Below, piece after piece: positions 1-13,400 of a DNA stretch of 64,000 nt. Source of the DNA: Cucumis sativus (taxonomy: Eukaryota > Streptophyta > Magnoliopsida > Cucurbitales > Cucurbitaceae); NCBI RefSeq assembly GCF_000004075.3, contig NC_026655.2:4278001-4342000 (forward strand), given 5' to 3'. Under the pieces are notes generated by a model. It had not been told where the DNA came from. It made no database searches and saw only the letters and a program-made list of their open reading frames with translations. Position numbers and translations under genes: made by a program. Position 1 is the stretch's first letter. The number at the start of each line of letters is the position of its first letter.

Positions 1-77
1 TACAAAAACAAGAACAAAAAATCATTATTTGTGTTGTTGTTTTTCAAATTCCCAAATAATGCTTAAAACTTTATTAC

Positions 78-1014
78 CTCAACTTGATTCTGCAAAGATT
101 GCACATAATTGATTATCTCATCCAACATCACTGCCATTCCCATTGTCTACACAAACACAATGTAAATTATGTAATTATATGTTTGTTGTCATTTAAGGGT
201 TTTTTTAGAAAAATTTTGCTAAACAACTTCAATTTTCATTTACCTTGTAACATCCAGGAACAATGTCTTGTAAACATCTCAATCTTTCATTGATTTTGCC
301 TCTTCTTATCTGTTTGAGAATAACAGTAATGTTTGTATCTCCATAAATACATTTGTAAAAGAAAAGAAAAGGTCTAAATTTATGTTCTTCAAATCAAAGT
401 TACGTACCCTTTCTGCTACACTATGACTGTCTGTTGCTTGACCTCTTCTAGCTCTAACATGAACAACTTCCCTCGGTTTTTCGCCGTCGTTTGTGTCGCC
501 TTTTTTCGACCGCTTCTCTTTTCCATTGTTCTGCAGACATGAAAATAATACATGGAAGTAAGAACATTTCCATAAGTTTTGTAATTTGAGAATAGAAAAA
601 CGAAAAAGGATGAGAGTTTTTTTTGTTTACATTTTTGGTGTTGATCCCATTTTCAGAAACTTGAGGGGTAGAGTTGCCAGAGCTGCTTTCATATGCATCA
701 TTATTTTCAAGCTTTCTTTTCTTGCTTCCATGGAGGTCATTTCCAAATAGATTTTTAGGCTCAAAAACAGGAGAAGAAGTGGGAGTTATGATCTGATTGG
801 CTTGATGATGAGAGAAAATCCCTTGGAAATTTTCTCCCCAATTTTCTAGGAATCTAGGAGAAGGAACAGCAGTTTGATTGTTAAAGAAACTTTCACTGAA
901 CAAAATTGGAATGTTGTCAAGAAAATTAAGATTTGGGTTTTGGTTGGGATCTATATCCATTAGAGGGAAAGATGATGGTTTTAAGCTTTGAAAGTTCGGA
1001 GTGAAGTCAGCCAT
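78..1014 (-). CDS. BEE3: BEE3/BEE1-type bHLH transcription factor, 3' end outside window
   Basis: Nuclear DNA-binding regulator of the brassinosteroid-responsive BEE group of bHLH proteins, promoting growth in Arabidopsis (family knowledge). Four coding exons on the minus strand: 1014-631, 530-408, 309-244 and 146-78. All junctions are GT-AG, phase 0, giving residues 1-214; the rest lies left of base 1. Exon 1 starts MADFTPNFQSLKPSS, typical of this group, and carries a KKRK basic patch. Exon 2 holds the basic region VHVRARRGQATDSHSVAER. Exon 3 continues IRRGKINERLRCLQDIVPG (helix 1/loop). Exon 4 is TMGMAVMLDEIINYVQSLQN (helix 2). The E-box contact residues H, E and R are present. RRGK instead of RREK in helix 1 resembles BEE3 as I remember it. 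The ATG at 1012-1014 follows a minus-strand TATA box. BEE1, BEE2 or HBI1-like assignment cannot be excluded without the C-terminus. Confidence 0.9.
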
Positions 1015-1096
1015 GGAATGTTTTGAACTAAAACTTTTTTTTTCAAAACCCCAAGTTTGTGTTATTGTGGATAATGAATTTTTTCTCTAAAACTTG

Positions 1097-1104
1097 TATT
1101 TATA
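1097..1104 (-). promoter_or_regulatory. TATA box of the bHLH gene
   Basis: Minus-strand TATAAATA lies 83 bp upstream of the bHLH start codon, the right distance for a short 5' leader. Position and consensus are the only evidence. Confidence 0.6.
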
Positions 1105-1347
1105 GTGTGGAATTTAGTCTATGATTGATCAGTTTCTTAATTATATTCAAATTTTAAGCTTTTATTTATATAAAAAAAGAACATTGAAAATTAAGGGTTT
1201 GGTGTTGTTGGCCCTCTAAATTAATGGACCCCTTATAATTTCAGGAGTGCATATCCAATAATGATAAGCTTTTGGCTCTATACACTCTGTGAACATTCCT
1301 TTAACTTATCCACAAAAGTCCTGATTTGAGAATAGGAAGTTCTCGAC

Positions 1348-1750
1348 CTCTGATACCAAAATGGTTTCTTTAACACAATCAAAGTGAAATTGAAAAAGGA
1401 ATCAAAGTGACAAGGTCAAGAAAAAACGACAAGAGATTCAGCCAAAGATAACAGAATAGGCTTAGTGCATGTGTGTCCTCTCACCAAAAGTAATAGCCTA
1501 CGACGACCAAAGAGGGGTCTAGAGGAAGGAACATATGCCTTACCACGCTCGCCTAGTAAGTTGAATAATTATTTTGAATAATCGACTTTCAAACAAGAAA
1601 GTAAGCTCATTCTCACTCTCAAACTCTTAAACTTTTACATACTAATTCACCTTCTAATTTAAATATCAAAGTGTGTAATAATCAAATTATGTGACAAATG
1701 TTTAAACCTTTACTTTGTCTATAAAACCTCACTCAATTAAGTTTGAGATG
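1348..1750 (-). mobile_element. LTR-retrotransposon relic (primer-binding site plus possible LTR end)
   Basis: On the minus strand bases 1358-1348 read TGGTATCAGAG, the standard plant retroelement primer-binding site. It is exactly complementary to the 3' end of initiator tRNA-Met plus CCA; the tRNA gene in this window ends CTCTGATA at 36317-36324. Sequence at higher coordinates would then be the 3' end of the 5' LTR, but I cannot define LTR borders or a second LTR. No gag or pol frame is seen beside it. The right-hand limit is a guess. Confidence 0.35.
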
Positions 1751-4700
1751 ATCAAGTTGTGTGATAATAAACAACTGTACACATATTAAAGAAAGAAATA
1801 TAATTGACAGGAAAGTGTGTACTATTTTTATAAGGTGAACAATCATTTTCCAAAGTGTATAAATCACTATTTTGCAGTGCACTTTCCTTCACAAAATACT
1901 TTGTTTTTGTGCATATATGAAATGAATCTGGCCGACATTGATGATTACTACATTGAACCCATTTTGCATATGTTAATGCATCTTATCTCCTTGTTTTACA
2001 ACAATATGTTTTCTTGTTACATTATCATCATCATTTGCTTCCCATAGAGTTTGAAACTTTACTTTAAGGTTATATAAAACTAATGTGATTTCATTTAATA
2101 AAGTGGGAGAAGTATCAACATCGTCTTCATTCAAAAGTTATAGCTTCCATTCATTGTCATAACAAAGTGTTAATAGCAACTAAAGTACACCATTCTAAAC
2201 TTATCTATAAGATACATAGTTCTAAAAAAACAAAAAACAAAACTAAACCCTAGACGACCCACCTTATTTAAATTCAATAATGAGACAAAGATAAGAATTG
2301 AAAAATCCCATATGGTTGGATGTCAAGTGTGCATCCTCAAGTCCACTCTTTTACCATTCAAAACGAAACAAATATTCTACTTAGTTAACATATTGGAAAA
2401 GTAGAAAAAAAAAGAGAGTGAAAAAGTAAATAGATGATTACAAATTTCTTGCTGATTTAACTCTGACTCACAAGTCAACAATCACAAAAATCAGTCTGAT
2501 CTCTACCCAAAAAATAAAGTAATTATTGGAATTGTACAATATCTTTTAAATTACAATGCAATAATATATTTCTCAATTATGCAGTAATAACTATCTACTA
2601 TTATTCATTGCCCAATTATCTCTTCCATTTTTATTTTTCTTTTGAAGGATTTTTCATAGCAAGTGGCAAGTTGGGTTGATTTTCTCTCAGGTTTCAAAGG
2701 ACCATTAGGGTTTGAATTTGACTTCAAATTGTCTTGATTTGATTATCCCTTTAGGGTTAGTGCAATTCATTCTTGGGCCCTAATTTTCTTATGGCCCATT
2801 GTTGTTTGTTCTCAGGGAAAATGGCCTTTTTAGCTCACTTGTAATTTGACCTCTAATTTGGTTGAGGAAGGTACAAAATTAGTCTATATTATTATACCAT
2901 TTCATGTTCAAAAATCCTTTTTCACTCAACTTTTATAAAACAATCGACACTTGTTTTATAAGTGCAAAAGTAGATGGATGTAACCCTCTCATTGTCAATT
3001 AATTTTAGAATAAAATCTTATACTATGAAATATAGTATCATAGTCCATAAAATTCAAATGAATACTCAGTTCAATAAAACAAAATTAAGATCCAATCAAG
3101 ATTAGTGAAAACCCAGAAAGACATCATCTTGACCACATTTATAAGATAGATGAATTAGAACTAGTTATTTGAATCTCTTACTTCTAAGATGAAATGTCAT
3201 GTCAATTATCGTCGAGCTAAGCTAACGTATCTATAGATAGTTGGGATTGAGTAAAAGTTTGAAATATTATACATTTGGTAGGAGGAGTAGGTTAGTTATA
3301 GCTATCATTGCCCACCAGAAATGCCTACCCTTCAAGGCTTAACAGTAAAAGATATATCCCCCAATCAATTAAAGAAACTATATACTTAAACAAGCTGCTA
3401 AAGTAAATGGTCAAACATAACATATATACATATATTTATATAAGAGTTGGAAGTCTAAGGCTACAAGGCAAATGGCTAGCTGCTTCTCTAGGGGGGAAAA
3501 GTCTACAATTACTACTGTATCTACAAACAAATTGGGAAGAATACTTACATTTTATCCATGTAAGAGGCATTTGATGCTACATTTTTCCATCACTAACAAA
3601 ACGAAGGAGTAATAAAGTAATATATGATGTAAAACCATAGGTACATTTGGTCAAACACATTAATTTATGAACTGCCAACCAAAAGCCAAAATGCTCCAAT
3701 GGGATTTTGACCTCATTTATCAGCAACCATTAATTTTCTTTTCGATCTGTTTTTTCTTTCAAAGACTAAACCATATATGATGTTGAAGTTAAATAGTTAT
3801 CTGTCTTGTTTATTTTATAATTCATGTTGGCCGCCGTTGATCAAGCTCCTAATTTTTTCTTTCTAACTTATGATAATTAATTTCCTCTCTTTAATGTCTT
3901 TTTTCTCCTCCATCCTCTTGTCATATAATCCTCAATATTTGATTTAAAGTTTTAACCCTTTTTTTTTTTCACTTATTGTTTCGTATAGTAATGAGTTTCA
4001 TCTATGAAGCGAGTTCATCCTGGAACATTCTTTTGCTAATGAGAAGAGTTAAAAATTAAATTTGGTATCCATTATGTGTTAACAAAAATTTGGTGCCACT
4101 ATGTCTTATTTCTCTTCCACTTTTATTAGAGTGATTTGGGTGTTGAAGGTAAGTTTCCCTAAATCTAAAGGGCTAGCTCGAGTCTCTATCAATCCGGATG
4201 AATTTTTAATTTATATTAGTATAAAGCAAAGTCGTACTAGGCCTCCATGCAATAAGTTATCCTCTTGAATCTTTCTACATGCAATTTTTTTAACGTTGTT
4301 TTTCAATTTTTCTTCTTTTTCTCGTATACTATTAACTCAAGACAACATGTTTAGATGTAAACTAGAAGATAATAAAATAGTAATTTTGATGTAATTGATT
4401 TTAATATACTGAATAAAATTTTGGTTTTAATTAGTTATATGCTTCGTTTTAAAAATTTGAAGTTATATATTTATTGACTATGAGAGCTTTAAAAGAAGTG
4501 TAAGCTTTAACCTTTTAATTATTACTGTCTTACAGATTTTAATTTTCTGTATAATTAATTTTCAAGTTTCAAGTAAATTTTAATTATTAAATTAAACATA
4601 AATTCAATTTCTTATAATCACTGTATAAATCAAATAAATTTTAATTTAAAAATTGTTGTAAGTAAATAAAGTATTTGACTTGAAATTAACTAAAAGTTTG

Positions 4701-6639
4701 GAGATCTTTTAGATAGTGTTAAAGTTCAATGTTCTATAAGACATAAAATTAAAAGTTGATCGTTCATGATAAATAATTGCACACGATAAAGCACTATGTC
4801 AAAACTAAACAACAAAATAAATCTTATGTCTATGGACCACTAAGAAATTCAGAAGAGTCACTCACATGGCCACGTCAAAGTATTTCGAACATATAATATG
4901 ATGATATGATGGTCACAAGACTCGTCTTTCTATTGAGAGAAAACACAAACATATTAGAAATTTCAACATATCAATGTCGTGTCTTTTCAAATTAGCTTCA
5001 AACTAACAATGAAAAGTAATATAAATAAATATTTACAGAAAAATACATAGACTTCATTTATTTTTAAAGTTCTAACAACTACAAAATGGGGAGGATTATT
5101 ATTGTACGCCATTAACATTTGGAATGGTAACTAATGGTAGATTGATTAACATCTTGAAACGTACATAAACAATAGAGTCATCGAAATGCAAGATAACATA
5201 TTCAAAATATTTCAATAAATGCATGTCTCTTAATTGTTAAGCTATTCTCTTAGCTATTAAGATTTAAATACATTTGAAAATACATGGTCCCAAGATGACG
5301 AAGAAGTTTATCAAATCAATAGCGTATGATAGTTTAGACTTTTCAATTTAACAAAGACGTAACAGTAGCATATGTCAATTTCAAGAAATCTAATTGAATA
5401 GCCCAAATCTCAAATTGATGGGATTCAAGAACAAAACATACACAAGGGGAAAGGAATTTGAGTTTGCCATTTGAAAAGAGATGTTTACACACAAAGTTGA
5501 TGAAAGGGAATAATAATAATAGTAATATATATATATATAGAATGAATGTATATGAAAATATGGGATAATGTAAAGGACTAAAGGGAGAGTGCCAACTTTT
5601 TCCCATTTACTAACTTTTTTACAACTGGGAAAATGTTGGAAGTCAAACTTAGCTGCAATATGACTTTTCCAATAAGCACTTCTTTTTTCTTGCTTAGGGA
5701 TCGATCAAAAGAGAAGTTGCAGCCCACAAAATTAAAAAGGAAAGATTTGAAAAATGTGTTTTATAATGATGTGTTGTGAGATTCCATGGAAGCTGCAAAT
5801 GCCGCCACCCCACAAGCAAACATGAACTTAAACAGTTTGATTTAATCAAAGTGAAATTATCTTTTTCTCGATTGGATTTATATTTGGTTTTAGTTCTCAA
5901 GTTGTTTATATATATATATATTTAAGTTTATGAGTTTTTTATTTGGTTAATGTAATTGTGTTAAATTTATCATTAAATATTTGTTTTCACTTTTAATTCT
6001 ATTAATTATTTTTAAATAATTAGAAAGTGAAGATTTAAATTTGAATTTAATAATGATGAAAAGGAGTGAAACTTAATTATTATCATTTTTAATTCGTTTA
6101 AATCAATTATCAGATATTTCACACTAAAAACGAAAAATGAGTGTTTATAAAAAGCAAAATAAAAGTAAATTGAATTTATCTATTATAATTAATTGCATTA
6201 TGTAATTAAGGACTAAAACTAAATTGGTTTTATTAGAAACATTCTTACAAATAGTAAAATAAATTAAAATATTTAGAAACGGTAGACAAATTTTAGATTC
6301 TATCCGATAGTCTTCTATTACTCTTTTTAAAAGAATTTCTTTCTATTATGATACATTGAATTAAGTGAAATGTAAATTGAATTAGTTGACTACAATTATA
6401 ATTAGGTAGAGAAAATATATCAAAATCATAAATATGATGTGAAAGGTAAAAAACAATGAATTCAAACAAAGTATTGCCCAAATTTTAAAAGAAAATTGTT
6501 GAAAATATAAGAAAACTTATACTAACAACTCGGAACATTTTTCTTAAACATTAATTATAGATTTAGTTTTTTTTTTTAAAAAAATAAATTTGGTTGAAAA
6601 TATAAATAATAAAAAACATATTAAAATGTAAAATGTGTT

Positions 6640-6820
6640 TGAAAATAAGTAAATAGAAAAATTCAAAAATAACAAATTTGATAAAATATTTACAAGCTAT
6701 AACAAATTTTATGATTGTGATTGATATGTTGTTGTGATAAAAACTGTCATTGATAGAATCTAAAATTTTACTATAGTTTTATAAATATTTTTATTTATTT
6801 TACTATTTTTAAAAATGGTT
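6640..6820. mobile_element. TGATAGA-type MITE relic (subfamily B)
   Basis: Contains the block around 'cattgatagaatctaaaat' followed by 'actatagttttataaatat' and an AT-rich tail, preceded by 'aaatttgataaaatatttac'. The same modules in the same order occur at 56690-56880, and in part at 8725-8790, 33890-34010 and 54160-54250. No coding capacity. Borders are approximate. Confidence 0.5.
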
Positions 6821-7207
6821 TAAAACATAAATACAAAATTCATTTTAGACTTAAAAAAAAGTACATTTTCTTCTAAAAATAACAACAAAAAATAGGGATA
6901 GCGTCACCGACATGAACTCTACCATTGTATTACTTTTTTTTCAAAATAATTTTTCCTTTTTTTTTTTCTTTCAAAACTATGTTATTTTTCCAATTACTAA
7001 AAAATGTAAGATGAAGCTAAAAGGGGTATTTTTCTCCTTAATTTAAACAAGCATATCTTGGTCAGTCAAGCACGTTTCATAGGCATGAGAAAATGGAGTG
7101 TGTGGAAAATTTTGAAGAAACTTAAAGCAAATGACAACCCATCATTTTTATTTTTTTAAAGAAATCATAGTTTTGATTTCATTTTCAAATTGGACTGTGA
7201 CATGACA

Positions 7208-7234
7208 TTCTTCTTCTTCTTCTTCTTCTTCTTC
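7208..7234. repeat. (TTC)9 microsatellite
   Basis: Nine uninterrupted TTC units, followed by pyrimidine-rich DNA to about 7370. It lies in non-genic sequence. Confidence 0.9.
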
Positions 7235-7779
7235 TTTCTTGTTTTGGTCTTTTTTTGGGAATCAGTCCAATATGTCATACTTTTTAGTACTTTAATGCAA
7301 TTTCTCAACTATCAAACTCTCTCTTTCTTTTTCTCTTTATCTCTTTCTCTCTTTCTCACATGTTTGCTTTTTCTTACTTACAACTTCCTATAATGATTAA
7401 TCAAATGTCATTTCTCTTTCACTTTCTTGATGGATTGCATGTTTTACCTTTCTTTAAAATTAATAAATTAACTTAGGGATTGGTAGTTTTTAAATCTCTT
7501 CCTTACTTGAATTTTTATTTTCATTTCAAAACTTATATAAAAACTATAATATCTCTTCCACTTTCGTGTCTAATGGTTTAGTTCTTGTACTTAATCTCAT
7601 TGGAATTAGTAGTAAGATTTAATGAGTTCTTTTTTTCATAAATAAATCGGTAAACTAGTTGAGACTTTTTCTTACAAAATATTATAAAGTCTACGTCTCA
7701 CATCTAATTTTGATAGTTTTCTTTTTTTCTTACGTCAAAGACTAAATTGTTACCAAATAAAAAAAAAATGTAATTATTA

Positions 7780-8096
7780 GGAGAAATTGACAAAAGTAGC
7801 ACACCTTTGATTTTAGTTTTCAGAGATAGCATATTTTTAAAAACTCCTAAAACTGTTTTCATCAGTGTTAAAAAAAAAATTAAATAAGATTTGAAAATAT
7901 TTATAAAAAAATGTAGAACTTCGGCCTAATTGTATAGTGAGATGCACTGAAAAAACTCGAAACAATCGATAAGTTGAAATTTTTTAATATTTTAGAAAAT
8001 CTCGATGGTGACAGAGAAAAACAGTTTTACGAGTATTAAAAAGTTTGCTACTTTTAAAATTAAAATTTAAAAGTGTGCTATTTTTATTAATTTTCT
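7780..8096. mobile_element. Foldback MITE with ~80-bp imperfect inverted ends
   Basis: The left arm (7780-7862) reads gagaaattgacaaaagtagc ... ctcctaaaactgttttc. The reverse complement of the right arm (8017-8096) reads gaaaattaataaaaatagca ... ctcgtaaaactgttttt. The two align over about 80 bp with scattered mismatches, including the shared AGCACAC and TAAAACTGTTTT blocks. The spacer of about 150 bp has no open frame. Size and structure fit a non-autonomous foldback or MITE. I cannot assign a superfamily because the target-site duplication is unclear. Confidence 0.6.
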
Positions 8097-9116
8097 GATT
8101 AGTAGTTATATTAAGGAAGAATGGACTAAGTAAATTTAGACCTTAATAACCGTTGCTAAATATATAAGACATTTTCTCCGTGAAAATTCATTGTGGAGTT
8201 TCCTTCCCAAATCCCAAAGCCCAAAGCCATTTCTTTTGAAAAGTAAAATATGGATTAATGTTGTAGTTTTCATTTTTCTTTTATTATTTTTATCTTCACC
8301 TTTGAAAAAAAAGATGTTGAATGGATTCCTAATGGCATTGGAATATCCAACTTCTAGAAAAAGGAATATAATAAACAAAGAATTGTAAATAAATAAATAA
8401 AATATGTTGGATATTATGATCATTATGAACATGGCATCAATGTTGATGTCACATATAACATCACTCATACAATACTCATCATCATAGTATAATAGGGAAT
8501 AAGTCCCTTAACCTTAAAACATACATGGAACTTTGATGTAAATATATATAAAATAAGAATCAAATTAATATAACAAAATCAAAACATTGAAAACAAATCT
8601 AGTTTAAAAATTAATATGTAATACTATTTAAAATAATAGTGTAACGTTTTAAAATATAAATATAATATTAGAATTGAAATATAGTCTCAAATGAGTTAAT
8701 ATAAAAAAAAAATAATGAAAAGTAATGAATTTGATAAAATTTTGACATAGACTTCAAATATTTTAATTTATTTTACTATTTTTGAAAATATATTAAAAAG
8801 AAGATTATGAGCATGTATAGATTAAGAATATCGTCTTCTTCATTGATATATTTTATTTTTTTTCTTTGAGAACATCTTCGTAAATATTTAATACATTATT
8901 TTCATAAAACCAAAAGTTGATTCATGCATTATGAATGCATACACCATTTTTTAAGTATAGTAAAACGAATCAAAATATAACGAATTATGGTAGGTCCGGG
9001 CTATTTGTTACACTTCCTTTGTTTAACTAATCAGATTTGGATGGGTTGGTAAGAAGCACGCCTAAGTGTGAACTATGAACAGTCCCCATCACGTAGTTAG
9101 CTTGAAGAATACGTAC

Positions 9117-9132
9117 ATATATATATATATAT
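9117..9132. repeat. (AT)8 microsatellite upstream of the MYB gene
   Basis: Eight AT units about 80 bp before the MYB start codon. The tract could serve as the TATA element, because no better TATA box is evident nearby. Confidence 0.7.
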
Positions 9133-9210
9133 GATTATTGGCACGTTTGTTTGCATCGTTTATTCATTTCATAACCGGCCGATTGGGTATTGATTTATCA
9201 ATGATTGTAA

Positions 9211-10279
9211 ATGTCTAGTTCATCTCCAAAAAGCTTCAGCAGCTGCAGTGAAATTGAAGATGACAATAGCAGCAATGGCAATGAACTCCGCAGAGGCCCA
9301 TGGACTCTTGAAGAAGACAATCTTCTTATCCATTCCATTTCTACTCACGGCGAAGGCCGTTGGAATCTCCTCGCCAAACGCTCTGGTACTAAATTTTGTC
9401 TTTTCGTTTACACACAAATTCAACAACAACAACAAAAAAAAAACTTCAAGATTATTATTCTTACGATCAATACACCATTATTTCAGGATTACGAAGAACA
9501 GGGAAGAGCTGCAGATTGAGATGGCTTAATTACCTTAAACCAGATGTCAAGAGAGGAAATTTGTCTGCTCAAGAACAACTCTTGATTCTTGATCTCCATT
9601 CTAAATGGGGCAACAGGTAATTTGATTTTCTTTTATCATGATATTTGATGTGAGTTTTGCTCTGTTATTGCTCTGTTTTGATTTAATTTGTGGGGGTTTT
9701 TTCTGGGTGGGATTAAGGTGGTCAAAGATTGCGCAGCATTTACCGGGAAGAACAGACAACGAAATTAAGAATTATTGGAGAACGAGAGTTCAAAAACAAG
9801 CGAGACATCTTAATATCGATACGAACAGTGAGGCATTTCAGCAGATCATTCGATCCTATTGGATGCCAAGATTACTTCAAAAAATCAACCAATCCCCGCC
9901 GTCGGAATTGCCGATTACTTCTCCACCGGAGATGGCATCCCAGACTTCGTTTGGTTTTGAGGCTCCGACGACAGCGGTGACGCAACCACCGGCGATGACG
10001 CCTCTGCAAATCGGTGGAGATTTGATGGGAAGTTCGTGTACTTCTTCACAAATAACCCAAATTTCTTCCTACCAGAATTACGAGAATTACGCCCCGTTTG
10101 TGAAAGATTATTGTCACGACGGTGGCCATGGCGGAGGAGAGATGCTGAACTGGACGACGACTGCGGTGGCTGGAGACTCCGGTTATCCGGTTTCTCATTG
10201 CCACGTGGCAGAAAATAATTGGATGGACGGCGATTTTACCGGTTATATGTCCAACGTGGATGAATTATGGCAATTTTAA
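9211..10279 (+). CDS. R2R3-MYB transcription factor, subgroup 20 (MYB62/MYB2/MYB112 type)
   Basis: Nuclear DNA-binding regulator of 288 residues; Arabidopsis subgroup 20 acts in stress, phosphate and hormone responses (family knowledge). Exons 9211-9385, 9487-9616 and 9718-10279, with GT-AG introns in phases 1 and 2, the usual positions in R2R3-MYB genes. R2 carries W31, W51 and W71. R3 has L84 in place of the first Trp, then W103 and W122, the usual plant arrangement. The block [19 protein letters not shown] and then [18 protein letters not shown] are diagnostic. After the DNA-binding domain the subgroup-20 motif WMPRL occurs at 150-154. The C-terminus is low-complexity (Pro, Thr, Gly) and ends NVDELWQF, like MYB62. 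The start codon is the first in frame and directly precedes an acidic/Ser-rich leader. The exact Arabidopsis counterpart is not settled. Confidence 0.93.
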
Positions 10280-12430
10280 TTAGGAAGAAATTAAATTTAA
10301 ACAAAATAACAAAAAATCTGGGTTCTTAATTTTTTTTGTCTTTAGATAACCCAGAAAAAAAGTTCTTAATTGATTCATAATTTTCAATTCGTTTGGTACT
10401 TCTCTCCAAATTAGAAAGAAAGAAAGAAAAAAATCACTCCCCAAATTGTAGAATATTTAAATATTTAATATAGTTGTATTTAACAATAGTAATGTTTGAT
10501 AAAACATTTTGTAAATTACGATCGAGTTTAGTTTTTTAATTAATGCATTAAGCTAAGTGTGGTTATTCGTTCCATTTACTTTTGTACCTTTTACTTTTGA
10601 TAAATCACATTTACTAATCTTCAAATCATACACTAATTTTTAACATAAGTATGTTTAATTCTTGTCTTTTTGTTACAACATGGAGTGTGACTGTGAGTAA
10701 GAGTGAGGCCAAATTATCTAATTATATTATGTTAATCTGCCCTATATCATATTTTCATATTAATATTCATATGTGACAATAGTAAAGTGGTTTATTTATT
10801 TATTTATTTGTTTTAAAGATATTCTTAATTAACTTTAAAAATATCTTAGGATATTTTACTCTTTGTTGGGTTTAATTTAGGGAATATAGAAGAGGTGCAA
10901 TTGGTTGGTGGATGTAGTGGAAGACTTTAGAGGATGAGTCTTGGAATTAGAATTGTTAACTTTGAAAAGTAGCTTTCAACATGGAATTAGAAACTTAGAG
11001 GATTCAAATTTCAAGCACACACATAAAACAAATTAAACAACGTTAAGTGAATGATTTTTTTTCTCTAAAAGAAAACTTATTGGTATTATGTTTATTTCGT
11101 GGATAGGAAAGAAAGATGATTGGACTGTCTCTCTCTCTTTTGAATTTTCAAACCATCTAGATTCGTACATCCCTTTGGATTGGTGGCCAAGTTAATTTCC
11201 TCTTTTATAACGGTTTGAAAAACGTATATGTTTTGTTGTTAGGTTGTATTTGTTATCTTCGTTTTAAAATAATAAACTATTAGTATTTTACGATATCGTT
11301 TAGTATAATATAATAGGAGCATGAACAAACTTAAGAAACGAGTAAACGTTATTGAAGTTCGTGTTTATTAAGTACTCTCGTGTTTCTCTCATAATCTACT
11401 TTTTCATATTTATTGAGTAGCTTAATCTTACAACTCTCTATGCGTGGATAAAATTATCAACTCCAGTTTATTTACTTTATAACCATTAATTCCACCTAGT
11501 AAACCAAATTATGATTTAAAAATATTACAAGTTTACAACTTAGATTTCAGTTTTGTTTTAATTTGAGCCTTAGATTTCGAGGTTTACATTTTTTTGTCTT
11601 TATTAAAAAAATTAACGTGAATTGAGTTTCACTCCTTTTTATTACTATTCAAATTATTTTTAAATTTTATTTCGTGGTAGTTTCTGATTGTTTAATAGAC
11701 ACTCACGTCAAAGACAAAGAAATAGCATGTAGTAAAAATGACCGAGGTTAAAAGTATAAAATAACGTTTGATTATAATATATAGATATAGTTCATTTGTC
11801 GATCTAAAATAAAGTCAATTAGCTAATTATTATAATTGATTAAAGAGTTAAATCAATCAAATTTACCTAATGCATCATTAATGTAGTTATATAACTATTT
11901 GTTTTAATTTAATTTAATTTAATTTGACTTTAAAGAAGCATTCAATTTAGAAAATGAATTTAAAAAATGAGAAGATGTGAATCATATGATATAATTAATT
12001 AGCATATAGTGATCACTTTTCTTCTCATCTTTTTCCTTTTTGTAATGTTTGATTTAATAGACATAGATGTGATTAGGCAGCAATGAAGTTTCTTTGACAT
12101 TTATAATATATTGTTTTCTTATATCTCATCAACTTAGCCTAGCAGTCCAAAATTATATTAATCACATAGAAAAATAAAAGAAAATAAGTTTGATGTTTGG
12201 TTGGTGGTATGTTATGACTAATTCCAATCCTATGGAGAAAAATAAAAACATTTCCAATTTGATATGATATTTCTTTGTACTATGCATTTTTTTTATTTAT
12301 ATGTTATTTATTTGTCATTTTTTATACCTTTCAAAATTTTAAAAATTAAGTTTATTTTCTTTCTACGTGAATTTTCATTTTTATTAAATACAATTATTTA
12401 ATTGTTAACTGGTCTACTTTTTGAAATGAG

Positions 12431-12640
12431 ATAGTTGCAAATTTAGCAATTATATTCAAAATAATTAAATATATAACAATATTTTTAAAAAATTATAAAT
12501 ATAGCAAAAATTGTCAAATTCCATCCATAATAGAAGTCTCTCATCGATAGACCATGCTGTAAATATTAATTTATCACGAGTCTATCAGTGATAGTTTTGC
12601 TATATTTACAATTTTTAAAATATTGGTATATTCTTAAAAT
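12431..12640. mobile_element. TGATAGA-type MITE, subfamily A
   Basis: Begins 'gttgcaaatttagcaattat', then 'caaaataattaaatatataa', a centre with 'tctcatcgatagacc' and 'tctatcagtgatag', and ends 'ttttgctatatttacaattt'. The two ends are inverted versions of each other, so the element can fold on itself. The modules match the copies at 13401-13690 and 13960-14265. Confidence 0.6.
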
Positions 12641-13400
12641 GACACTTTATTATAATTACACAATTTTAAAAATATATAGATAAAAAAATTAAAAGGGCTA
12701 TCAAAATGGACGTTGGTTTTTAAAATTTAACCTAAATTTGTAAACTATTGACAAAATGCAGGTAACGAACAAATAAAGTGAGAAATGAAAGGAATCTTTA
12801 TAAGTTTAATTTCAAAAAATAAAATAGTTATCGAATAGAGCCTAAATAAATAAATTGTTTTCGTTTCTATTACAAGCAAAATCTTGAGAGAAAGCAATAA
12901 TAAATTTAATCATTAACATTATTTTTTTAAAAAAAATCAATGGTTATTAAATGGGTTAGAAAATAAAAAAAATACATATCTAAGAGGATAGAGTTATGAA
13001 AAATGTGACTATTATTGTCACTTTTAATAATTAGTGTGTAGCTATGTTAAAAGATAATGTAATAAAGTGATGAGTGATTTGGGTTTCTAGTCCAAGTATG
13101 AACAAACTTATAATAACTAATGATTAAATGTCTCATACAATTGGGTTTTTAACTTTATGTGTTTAATTTAAAAATAAAAGTATGTGACCCTTTTTGTTAT
13201 TTTTAATAATTTATCACGTGGATGCGTGGAGTGACCAAACTCCCCATCTCTCTCTCAAATTTAGTCCATTAAGTCTAATGTACAAATTAGAGAGCAACGT
13301 GTCCTTATTAGCCCGTACAAACCCACAATTTAAATTACTATTACTTACGAAAATCGTAATTCACCGCCACCATTTTATCAATAATAATTAAGGTTGCATC

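Larger units (their letters stand above)
1105..9116. other. AT-rich intergenic region with repeat relics, no gene seen
   Basis: About 8 kb between the bHLH promoter and the MYB gene. Open frames here are short, AT-driven and resemble no family. The recognisable content is an LTR-retrotransposon primer-site relic near 1348, TGATAGA-type repeat pieces (6240-6290, 6640-6820, 8725-8790), a TTC microsatellite at 7208 and a foldback element at 7780-8096. Otherwise I see only poly-A/T and AT-rich DNA. Confidence 0.6.
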
